Part shown: in pieces, positions 22,495-27,015 of the stretch | How the letters are laid out: every line of letters begins with the position of its first letter | Position numbering within the stretch: position 1 is the first letter of the stretch | Origin: an uncultured Treponema sp. | GTDB lineage: Bacteria > Spirochaetota > Spirochaetia > Treponematales > Treponemataceae | NCBI GenBank assembly: GCA_937893155.1 | Contig: CALBGU010000074.1 | Span: forward strand, 1-27,015 | Length of the DNA stretch: 27,015 bases | Direction: 5' to 3' | The notes under the pieces: generated by a model | Database searches by the model: none | Told to the model about the DNA's origin: nothing | The model's input: the letters and a program-made list of their open reading frames with translations, nothing else | Position numbers and translations under genes: made by a program

Positions 22495-23016
22495 ATGAGA
22501 AAAGTGCTGGTTGTTGTGGATATGCAGAATGATTTTATTGACGGTGCGCTGGGGACGGCGGAGGCGCAGAACATCGTGGAGAACGTGAAAGCGAAAATCC
22601 GCGCGTACCGCCCTGCCGATGTTTTTGCCACGCGCGACACGCACGGCGAAGATTACCTTGAAACGCAGGAGGGCAAAAATCTGGCGGTGAAGCACTGCAT
22701 TCGCGGCACGCACGGCTGGCAGATTCGCTCCGACATCGCGGCATTGCTCGACGGCGCACACATTATCGACAAGCCAACATTTGGCTCAACCGAACTTGCG
22801 CAGAAAATCGCGGAGATTGCCAAAACGGAAGAAATTGCGGTTGAACTGATTGGTCTTTGCACGGATATTTGCGTTGTGTCGAATGCGCTGTTGCTCAAGG
22901 CATTTTTGAGCGAGATTCCAATCAGCGTGGATTCCCGCTGTTGTGCAGGTGTTACGCCCGCCTCGCACGAAGCCGCGCTTTCCACGATGAAAAGCTGTCA
23001 GATTGCCGTGAATTAG
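22495..23016 (+). CDS. isochorismatase/nicotinamidase-family cysteine hydrolase
   Basis: 173-aa single-domain hydrolase of the isochorismatase-like superfamily. The catalytic triad is visible: Asp9 in VVVDMQNDF, Lys93 in IDKPTFGS and Cys126 in GLCTDICVVSNAL. TRDTHGEDY (46-54) and VKHCIRGTHGW (65-75) resemble the metal-binding segments of nicotinamidases, so conversion of nicotinamide to nicotinate (NAD salvage) is a reasonable guess. Related amidases act on other amides, and the substrate cannot be fixed from sequence. It follows the kinase by 48 nt and ends in a strong terminator. Confidence 0.9.
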   Translation: MRKVLVVVDMQNDFIDGALGTAEAQNIVENVKAKIRAYRPADVFATRDTHGEDYLETQEGKNLAVKHCIRGTHGWQIRSDIAALLDGAHIIDKPTFGSTELAQKIAEIAKTEEIAVELIGLCTDICVVSNALLLKAFLSEIPISVDSRCCAGVTPASHEAALSTMKSCQIAVN

Positions 23017-23040
23017 TGTATTTTCGGGGCAAAAAATAAA

Positions 23041-23069
23041 CCCTGCCGCAAAAACAGGCAGGGCTTTTT
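23041..23069. terminator. terminator between the convergent hydrolase and rpsU genes
   Basis: CCCTGCC (23041-23047) pairs with GGCAGGG (23057-23063), followed by CT5 on the plus strand. AT-rich sequence with a T-run on the minus side would let it also end rpsU transcripts. Confidence 0.9.
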
Positions 23070-23096
23070 AACAACGCAGATTCTAGTAAATCGATT

Positions 23097-23303
23097 TTAG
23101 TAATCTTTGCGCTCGCTCTTTCTTCTCTTGTTCAGAAGTTTGCGCTCAAGCGTCGTCTTCTTCTGATGGAGCGTGGCAGAAGGCTTTACGAAATACTCGC
23201 GCTTTTTGAACTCGCGGATAATGCCTTCTTTTTCAACCATTCTCTTAAAGCGTTTGATTGCTTTTTCAAGGTTCTCTGTATCTTCAACTACGATTGTTGC
23301 CAT
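23097..23303 (-). CDS. rpsU: 30S ribosomal protein S21
   Basis: 68-aa S21, a small basic small-subunit protein that helps translation initiation. MATIVVEDTENLEKAIKRFKR and the basic tail with KKREYFVKPSATLHQK and RKLLNKRRKSER are standard. I take the ATG at 23303 because AGGAGG lies 8 nt upstream; an in-frame GTG at 23312 would overlap that site. It stands alone on the minus strand, convergent with the hydrolase gene. A spacer carrying antitoxin debris on the opposite strand lies upstream. Confidence 0.96.
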   Translation of the reverse strand: MATIVVEDTENLEKAIKRFKRMVEKEGIIREFKKREYFVKPSATLHQKKTTLERKLLNKRRKSERKDY

Positions 23304-23389
23304 GTGATTCACCTCCTTTGTTCTCGGAGTGCCGAAAAGTGCAGTCAGTATAGCAAATCGCCTTTTTTAAATCAAGCGTCTTTCCAAAA

Positions 23390-23575
23390 CTTTCGGTCGC
23401 AAAAATCGAAAACGATGACAAGTTTTTGTTTGAAAATATTTTGGATTCAATTGGTTTGAATGTTTCTACCGCAATAACGGCTTTTGTAAAAGCGACGACT
23501 CGGGAAAACGGAATCCCTTTTTCTCTGAAATCCTCGGACGACCCTGCTATTTATTCAGCTGAAACAGGGATTTAA
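23390..23575 (+). pseudogene. remnant of a RelB/DinJ-family antitoxin gene
   Basis: An open frame without any start codon translates to ...VAKIENDDKFLFENILDSIG, then LNVSTAITAFVKATTRENGI, then PFSL, and ends SAETGI at the TAA 23573-23575. GLNVSTAI-AFV---REN-IPF is the core signature of RelB/DinJ antitoxins, so almost the whole protein is present but the first few residues with the ATG are gone. The frame is closed upstream by TAG near 23351. No toxin gene follows; the next gene is a minus-strand xre. I read it as a decayed toxin-antitoxin locus whose 5' end was lost next to rpsU. A non-canonical start cannot be excluded. Confidence 0.75.
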
Positions 23576-23590
23576 GGGCTGTTGAAATAT

Positions 23591-23938
23591 CTACGACACC
23601 TCGCAGCATTTTTCTAGGCAATATTTTTCATTGAGCGCATTGACGACGGAAAGAATTGCGTCTAAGTCGCTTTGAGAAAATCGGCGCAGTTTATTTTCTA
23701 TCTCTAAAATCTTTGAATTTTCTGAATCTAAAATCGGCGATTCATTCATCTCTAAAAGATACTCTAAAGAAACTCCCAAAAAGCGCGCTACTTTCAAAGC
23801 CGTATCTGCATAAGGAATGCTGTTTCTTTTTATTCCAAAACTAATATTTGCGGGTGCGAAACCAACGGCAGCCGCAAGCTCTTTTCTTGTCTTTCCAAGA
23901 TACTCTAATTCAGAATCTACGTTTTGCCAAAAATTCAT
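23591..23938 (-). CDS. XRE-family helix-turn-helix regulator 1
   Basis: 115-aa DNA-binding protein with an HTH_3/Xre domain at residues about 8-66. KTRKELAAAVGFAPANISFGIKR is the helix-turn-helix, followed by IPYADTALKVARFLGVSLEYLLE. The C-terminal half is charged and probably a dimerisation or effector region, ending in a Cys-rich tail (YCLEKCCEVS). The frame is open much further upstream, but MNFWQNV at 23938 is the natural domain start; upstream residues are low-complexity translation of AT-rich DNA. No Shine-Dalgarno is seen. An inverted repeat 44-67 bp upstream may be its operator. Phage-repressor-like architecture suggests mobile origin. Confidence 0.82.
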   Translation of the reverse strand: MNFWQNVDSELEYLGKTRKELAAAVGFAPANISFGIKRNSIPYADTALKVARFLGVSLEYLLEMNESPILDSENSKILEIENKLRRFSQSDLDAILSVVNALNEKYCLEKCCEVS

Positions 23939-23981
23939 TCGTATATAAATAATAAGAAAAGATATTTTTTGCTTGAAAAAT

Positions 23982-24005
23982 TTATCATTTGATATATAAT
24001 GATAA
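23982..24005. promoter_or_regulatory. inverted repeat upstream of xre 1 (operator candidate)
   Basis: TTATCATT (23982-23989), an 8-bp AT spacer, AATGATAA (23998-24005). A perfect two-arm palindrome of the kind bound by dimeric Xre repressors, placed where the xre promoter should be. Confidence 0.5.
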
Positions 24006-24119
24006 AGTAAATTAAGTGTACTTACTTTTTTAGTAACAAAACTTAACGATTTGGGAGTTACAGCTATGTATTTTGACCGAATGCACAAAGATTGTAGGAT
24101 TTGATTCTTGTCGCCTTTT

Positions 24120-24455
24120 TTATATGCCGTATTGAGAGAATATTTCTTGTATTTGAAAATTGATAGCCGATGTTAATTCTGATTTCATTTTCAATGCGCT
24201 AACACTAGAAATATTCGCTTTATTTGCTTCTGAGTTTTGTTTGGGCAAAAGCAACTCTGCAGGTGTCGTGTGCAATGCTTCTGCGATTTTTATCAGCGAT
24301 TTGTCGCTGACCCACGTTCTGCAGCCTTCGATATCGTTTATTGTCTGCGCAGAAAGGCTTGCTTCTTCGGCAAGTTTTTCCTGTGTAAATGACAAGCGTT
24401 TTCTATATGTCTTTATATTTGCTGACAGGCTTTCTCTCAATTCATTTTGTGTCAT
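24120..24455 (-). CDS. XRE-family helix-turn-helix regulator 2
   Basis: 111-aa protein with an HTH_3/Xre domain at about residues 8-70. IKTYRKRLSFTQEKLAEEAS, then LSAQTINDIEG form the helix-turn-helix, followed by SLIKIAEALHTTPAELLLP, the standard end of the domain. A short C-terminal tail (about 75-111) is probably for dimerisation. Its promoter (TTGAAA 24484-24489, 16-bp spacer, TAGCAT 24462-24467, all read on the minus strand) ends 6 nt before the ATG with no Shine-Dalgarno. Its -35 is back to back with the -35 of a strong plus-strand promoter. It therefore probably represses both itself and the small-gene operon to its right. Confidence 0.88.
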   Translation of the reverse strand: MTQNELRESLSANIKTYRKRLSFTQEKLAEEASLSAQTINDIEGCRTWVSDKSLIKIAEALHTTPAELLLPKQNSEANKANISSVSALKMKSELTSAINFQIQEIFSQYGI

Positions 24456-24461
24456 ATTTAA

Positions 24462-24489
24462 ATGCTACGGTATGAGCAAGTATTTTCAA
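24462..24489 (-). promoter_or_regulatory. xre 2 promoter
   Basis: On the minus strand, TTGAAA (24489-24484), a 16-bp spacer, TAGCAT (24467-24462), then 6 nt to the ATG at 24455. Probably leaderless. Confidence 0.5.
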
Positions 24490-24490
24490 C

Positions 24491-24520
24491 TTGACAATAC
24501 CAATACTTAGGTATTATTAT
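24491..24520 (+). promoter_or_regulatory. strong rightward promoter of the small-gene block
   Basis: A perfect -35 TTGACA (24491-24496), an 18-bp spacer and TATTAT (24515-24520). The -35 is 1 bp from that of the opposing xre 2 promoter. The predicted transcript starts near 24527 and runs through the leader into the genes from 24796 on. Confidence 0.65.
24502..24515. promoter_or_regulatory. palindromic operator candidate in the divergent promoter
   Basis: AATACTTAGGTATT is a near-perfect 14-bp palindrome (arms AATAC/GTATT) lying in the spacer of the rightward promoter. An upstream AATACC (24496-24501) pairs with GGTATT (24510-24515) as an alternative, longer-spaced repeat. Position and symmetry fit binding by the XRE 2 dimer. 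Confidence 0.5.
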
Positions 24521-24526
24521 TAACAA

Positions 24527-24795
24527 GCGTGTATACTGGCAATAGCACAGTTTTTTAGTTCGTAAGGCGAAAATTGCTAGCAATGTTGCCGCTCGCTGGT
24601 GATTTTTTAAGATGTTCTTTTATCACAGGAGGGAATATACAATCTTTTTGGTCTGCTTGTCTGGGATTTAGTATGCGAAAGACAGCATTGCCGTTGGAAT
24701 AACCTTATCGGTATAAAGTGATTACGCCGATGAGTTCGCCCATTTACACGAAAAATCTGACTATAAAGATTTTTCACCTCATAAGGAGGTACACA
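24527..24795 (+). ncRNA. long structured leader of the small-gene block
   Basis: About 270 nt between the predicted start and the first good gene. Visible elements are an isolated strong Shine-Dalgarno (AGGAGGG near 24629-24636) followed by no usable start codon, a possible 9-codon peptide MRKTALPLE (24673-24702), a hairpin AAAAATCT/AGATTTTT (24751-24758 with 24767-24774), and a small helix ACCTC/GAGGT (24776-24780 with 24786-24790) that buries the ribosome-binding site of the next gene. I do not recognise a known riboswitch class. It could be a regulatory 5' UTR, an independent small RNA, or decayed coding sequence. Confidence 0.4.
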
Positions 24796-24996
24796 ATGCA
24801 GGATTATCGGTATTCAAATGAAGCGGAGAAGCAAGATAAAAATCCAACAGAAAACAAATTTGCAGAGGCAGCAGACTATATTGCAGATGCAGTAGGCGAT
24901 TTTGTTATTGGAGTCAGCAAATTTGCACTTACAATTGTTGGAATTGCAGCTTTTGCAGTTGGTGTTGAATCATTGGAAGATTGGCTTGAAATCTAG
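24796..24996 (+). CDS. small single-pass membrane protein, unknown function
   Basis: 66-aa protein I do not recognise. Residues 1-28 are polar and charged (MQDYRYSNEAEKQDKNPTEN then KFAEAADYI). One hydrophobic helix spans about 35-56 (FVIGVSKFALTIVGIAAFAVGV), and a short acidic tail (ESLEDWLEI) follows. The start is set by AGGAGG 6 nt before the ATG; the frame is open upstream to a GTG at 24718 but without a ribosome site. That Shine-Dalgarno is part of a small hairpin, so translation may be gated. First gene of the four-gene block. Size and topology resemble many small membrane peptides, including some toxins, but nothing specific supports that. Confidence 0.65.
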   Translation: MQDYRYSNEAEKQDKNPTENKFAEAADYIADAVGDFVIGVSKFALTIVGIAAFAVGVESLEDWLEI

Positions 24997-25039
24997 GAGC
25001 GATTTTCAAAGGCACTTCTAAGCAACAGACGTAATAGGG

Positions 25040-25068
25040 GCAAAGAGCTACTAGTTTCTGCTCTTTGC
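25040..25068 (+). repeat. perfect intergenic hairpin 1 in the small-gene block
   Basis: GCAAAGAGC (25040-25048), an 11-nt loop, GCTCTTTGC (25060-25068), extendable by G-T and G-C pairs to about 12 bp. There is no U-tract after it; it ends 4 nt before GAGGAG of the next gene. It may block exonucleases, be a processing site, or control translation. Confidence 0.75.
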
Positions 25069-25084
25069 TCTTGAGGAGTATAAA

Positions 25085-25300
25085 ATGAGCGATTACTATG
25101 ATGAACCAGATGAAGAAAGGGAGTTCAGAGAGTTTCAAGAGACTATCGAAAACGATGGTGACGTTACAGACGGTAACGGTAATGTGTATAAGCACTATGA
25201 AACGGAAGATGAATATCAAAGCCGTAATGGACGCGATTGGTGCGACAGGAATATGACTGATGAAGAGTATTGGGAGGAGCAAAGACTGAATTCTGACTAA
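25085..25300 (+). CDS. very acidic small protein, unknown function
   Basis: 71-aa protein I do not recognise. About a third of residues are Asp or Glu, with many Tyr and Trp (MSDYYDEPDEEREFREFQE at the start, DWCDRNMTDEEYWEEQRLN near the end). The predicted pI is very low. There is no signal peptide or membrane segment. GAGGAG lies 6 nt before the ATG. Such compact acidic proteins are common as DNA mimics, antitoxins or inhibitors in mobile elements, but this is only an analogy. It lies between two intergenic hairpins. Confidence 0.7.
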   Translation: MSDYYDEPDEEREFREFQETIENDGDVTDGNGNVYKHYETEDEYQSRNGRDWCDRNMTDEEYWEEQRLNSD

Positions 25301-25311
25301 GTTAATTGCAA

Positions 25312-25344
25312 CCTTGTGCATAAATAGTATTTTTATGCACAAGG
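25312..25344 (+). repeat. perfect intergenic hairpin 2 in the small-gene block
   Basis: CCTTGTGCATAAA (25312-25324), a 7-nt loop, TTTATGCACAAGG (25332-25344): 13 perfect pairs. It is 12 nt after the stop of the acidic protein and is followed by CAAGGAATAAG, not a U-run, so it is not an ordinary terminator. Confidence 0.85.
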
Positions 25345-25383
25345 CAAGGAATAAGATTGCTTTGAACATAGGGAGTAAAAAAA

Positions 25384-25568
25384 ATGACTTCGCCTAAAGA
25401 TTTTTTTTCGACGAGCAATACGAATGGAGAAATTGGAATTCAGAATACAGATGCTTTTATTGTGACAATTTGATTCAGAATAAAGATTTAGAAGAGACAT
25501 CGCTGGTTGACGGTCGCTATATTCATTCAGACTGTCAATATGCTTTGGAAAAGCTGGATAGGGAGTAA
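25384..25568 (+). CDS. small zinc-ribbon-like protein, frame broken at a T8 run
   Basis: An ATG with GGGAG about 9 nt upstream begins MTSPKDFF and enters eight consecutive T (25401-25408). Read straight on, the frame ends after 29 codons. Shifted by one base (as if T9) it continues DEQYEWRNWNSEYRCFYCDN, then LIQNKDLEETSLVDGRYIHS, then DCQYALEKLDRE, to the TAA at 25566. This makes about 60 aa with a CxxC...HxxC pattern typical of small zinc ribbons. The continued frame has no start codon of its own after a stop at the T-run. So it is a real gene with a frameshift, a slippage-controlled gene, or a sequencing error in the homopolymer. The next gene starts 2 nt after its stop. Confidence 0.65.
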
Positions 25569-25570
25569 AT

Positions 25571-26047
25571 ATGGGGTATTACGATTGTAAATGTGATTGG
25601 TGTGGAAAAACTCTTTCAACGGAGTTGATTGGTCCAAAAGGGAATCAGGTGTGGATGGTTAAAGGAGTTAGCTACAGAGGTAAAAAATGGTTTTGCAGTG
25701 AAAAATGCAAAACAGAATATAAAAATGAACACTGCTTTATTACGACAGCTGTGTGTAAGTCTCGGAATCTTCCAGATGATTGCCACGAGCTTACTGCCTT
25801 GCGTCATTTCCGCGATACTTATATGAGGAATAATGCAGAAATGGAGGCTGAGGTGAGGGAGTATTATGAAATTGCACCCAAAATCTGCGAGTCTATCGTG
25901 AGCCTCTCTAATTCCGGCGAAATATTTGATTCGATTTATCAGAAATGGCTGAAATCTGCGGTAAATGCGGTTGATAATGGCAACAGCGAGCAAGCCCATT
26001 CTATTTACAAGGATATGGTTCTTTCCTTAAAGAAAGAATATCTATAA
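25571..26047 (+). CDS. zinc-finger protein with CFI-box domain
   Basis: 158-aa protein. Residues 6-52 hold two cysteine pairs (CKCDWCGKTL and WFCSEKCKTEY), a treble-clef or FCS-like zinc finger. Residues about 56-105 carry CFITTAVCKSRNLPDDCHEL then TALRHFRDTYM and EVREYYEIAPKI. This matches the CFI-box motif (CFIxTA...ELxxLRxFRD...YY..xP) found at the ends of many bacterial proteins with no known biochemical role. The C-terminal third is helical. It starts 2 nt after the zinc-ribbon gene stop, so the two are coupled; no Shine-Dalgarno apart from GGGAG at 25561-25565. It ends the block, with a terminator just after. Confidence 0.75.
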   Translation: MGYYDCKCDWCGKTLSTELIGPKGNQVWMVKGVSYRGKKWFCSEKCKTEYKNEHCFITTAVCKSRNLPDDCHELTALRHFRDTYMRNNAEMEAEVREYYEIAPKICESIVSLSNSGEIFDSIYQKWLKSAVNAVDNGNSEQAHSIYKDMVLSLKKEYL

Positions 26048-26050
26048 TGC

Positions 26051-26088
26051 AAAAAACACCCGCATTTTTCTTTGTGCGGGTGTTTTTT
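26051..26088 (+). terminator. intrinsic terminator of the small-gene block
   Basis: AAAAAACACCCGCA (26051-26064) pairs with TGCGGGTGTTTTTT (26075-26088) over a 10-nt loop. It is symmetrical and could act on both strands. It begins 4 nt after the CFI-box gene. Confidence 0.95.
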
Positions 26089-26163
26089 AGGGAGAAGACA
26101 AATGGAAAGCCTCTGCCGCCTAAGCGATGATGTTTCATAACCGATAGTATATAGCATTTTTTT

Positions 26164-26224
26164 ACGCTCTCTACATAAGGATAGAATTAAACGCTTTTGA
26201 TTTTTTTCTATTTTCAGAGAGCGT
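26164..26224. repeat. 9-bp inverted repeat in the lipoprotein leader
   Basis: ACGCTCTCT (26164-26172) and AGAGAGCGT (26216-26224) are perfect complements 43 nt apart, ending 21 nt before the lipoprotein ATG. The enclosed DNA is AT-rich. They could form a long-range RNA stem in the 5' leader or a pair of protein-binding half sites. Confidence 0.6.
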
Positions 26225-26245
26225 TCTTGTATAAGGAGTTTTGAG

Positions 26246-26764
26246 ATGAAGAGATTAGTGGCGGCGGCTGTTTGTGCGGTTGCGTTGGTGGCTCTGTCGG
26301 GGTGTCAGACGGTGAATTACGAAACGGACGAGATTCAAGCGGAACGGGTCGTTTTGAACACATACCTCGACAAAGACGAATACACCGTTATCGGCACGGC
26401 AGAGGGCGAGTCGGATTTTGTGTATTGGAGCAGAATTGACCGCGCGTATTTGGGCGACAGCGAAAAATATGGCTACATTTCGGGGCGCGAAGATGCGTTT
26501 ATCGGCGATAAAGTGTATGTCGGCACGGGCAAAAAGTTGCTCGGCAAAGCGGAAGCAGAAGCCCTCCGTCGCGCTCGGCTCAATGCGAACTATGCGCTGA
26601 TTCAAAAAGCCTACGAAATGGGCGGCGACGAGATTCTTGAGCCGATTTACACGGTGGAAATGCACGCGGCGGACGGGCTTAACACCAAAAAGGGCTACAA
26701 ATATGGCACGGTGAAATATAAAGTAACTGTGCGTGCCAAAGTTATTCAGCTCAAATTGCCGTGA
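26246..26764 (+). CDS. lipoprotein of unknown function
   Basis: 172-aa predicted lipoprotein. The signal peptide MKRLVAAAVCAVALVALSGC ends in the lipobox LSGC with lipidated Cys20. The mature part has VLNTYLDKDEYTVIGTAEGE near its start and a Lys/Arg/Ala-rich helix (KAEAEALRRARLNANYALIQ, about 101-120). It continues with an ADEIL-like GGDEILEPIY and terminal beta strands (VKYKVTVRAKVIQL). The helix-then-GGDEIL layout recalls small spirochaete and proteobacterial lipoproteins with a heavy-metal-binding-like fold, but I cannot name it. AAGGAG lies 9 nt before the ATG. The next gene starts 8 nt after the stop. Confidence 0.82.
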   Translation: MKRLVAAAVCAVALVALSGCQTVNYETDEIQAERVVLNTYLDKDEYTVIGTAEGESDFVYWSRIDRAYLGDSEKYGYISGREDAFIGDKVYVGTGKKLLGKAEAEALRRARLNANYALIQKAYEMGGDEILEPIYTVEMHAADGLNTKKGYKYGTVKYKVTVRAKVIQLKLP

Positions 26765-26772
26765 GGATTGCG

Positions 26773-26979
26773 ATGAAAAAAGCGTTTCTGGCGATGTTGC
26801 TTACATTCCTGCTTCTGCCCGCCTTTTCGCTCTCCGTTGAGGCGGCGTATTTGAACGCAGAAGCTCTTGCAGATGATGCTACTCTGACAGGATTTATGGC
26901 GGGAATAGGAACAAGCAACCCGATTTTCAATGTTTCGTGCGGTCTTTATTATGACAGTCAATTTTCTAGGAGAAGTTAG
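26773..26979 (+). CDS. small exported protein, unknown function
   Basis: 68-aa protein with a clear signal peptide (KKAFLAMLLTFLLLPAFSLS, cleavage after about VEA) and a short mature part of about 43 residues (YLNAEALADDATLTGFMAGI, then GTSNPIFNVSCGLYYDSQFS). A GAGG 6 nt before the ATG at 26773 is its ribosome site; a GTG at 26761 in frame overlaps the lipoprotein stop and is less likely. Probably co-transcribed with the lipoprotein gene. The short, glycine-rich mature part could also be the start of a longer protein truncated by a stop codon. Confidence 0.6.
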   Translation: MKKAFLAMLLTFLLLPAFSLSVEAAYLNAEALADDATLTGFMAGIGTSNPIFNVSCGLYYDSQFSRRS

Positions 26980-27015
26980 ATGGCTAAAGATTCTATCAAG
27001 TACAGACTGGACAAA
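26980..27015 (+). CDS. start of a gene cut by the window edge
   Basis: ATG at 26980 with AGGAG 7 nt upstream opens MAKDSIKYRLDK and continues past the right edge. It begins right after the stop of the small exported protein, so it is likely in the same operon. Too short to identify. Confidence 0.6.
   Translation, partial: MAKDSIKYRLDK

Noticed and set aside
24997..25383. Integron-like cassette array with attC sites between the small genes
   Set aside because: The hairpins are perfect and short and differ from each other, and I could not find paired GTTRRRY / RYYYAAC core sites or an integrase. Treponema denticola has an integron, so the idea was worth testing.

Overview
The window is a bacterial chromosomal origin region, most likely from a Treponema-type spirochaete. 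This rests on the protein set (a 532-aa DnaA with a long proline-rich linker, a cyclophilin-FKBP fusion of the kind reported from Treponema denticola, permissive lipoprotein and signal sequences), moderate GC and gene content. It is an inference from recognised families; no database was searched.

Left arm (1-4011): the 5' part of a Dam-type adenine methylase (minus strand), a small HEXXH membrane protein, queH, and argA. ArgA is flanked by two perfect 16-bp parS centromere sites. The 610-bp gap after argA holds a bidirectional terminator, two REP-like palindromes, two perfect DnaA boxes and the gyrA terminator. Origin core (4012-13323): gyrB-gyrA run leftward. They diverge from dnaA, dnaN, recF and a dciA-like DUF721 gene, which run rightward. 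The dnaA-dnaN gap carries DnaA-box-like sites and a box/GC/DnaA-trio arrangement resembling the Bacillus basal unwinding system, so it is my best oriC call.

Right of the origin (13395-16760) is the ancestral cluster rpmH-rnpA-yidD-yidC-jag (ribosomal protein, RNase P protein, membrane insertion, RNA binding). Here it is co-directional with and downstream of dnaA-recF. Next come a secreted protein of unknown function, a Phd/RelE-type toxin-antitoxin pair, the dual-family prolyl isomerase, an array of four 41-bp tandem repeats, a 953-aa hybrid histidine kinase, an isochorismatase/nicotinamidase-like hydrolase and rpsU.

Accessory segment (23313-26088): AT-richer and island-like. It has a decayed RelB/DinJ antitoxin, two XRE regulators, and a block of four small rightward genes. 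These encode a single-pass membrane peptide, a very acidic peptide, a zinc-ribbon peptide whose frame is broken at a T8 run, and a zinc-finger/CFI-box protein. The block is preceded by back-to-back divergent promoters with a palindromic operator candidate and by a roughly 270-nt leader. Perfect hairpins without U-tracts separate its genes. This is the best candidate for an undescribed system. A lipoprotein, a small exported peptide and a truncated gene close the window.

Two global patterns stand out. Several genes (orf658, queH, argA, dnaA, the kinase, one xre) have a -10 hexamer ending 6-8 nt before the ATG and no Shine-Dalgarno, implying leaderless mRNAs. A 9-mer, AAATTCGAG, recurs at least eight times between 16011 and 18208 in different reading frames and strands.
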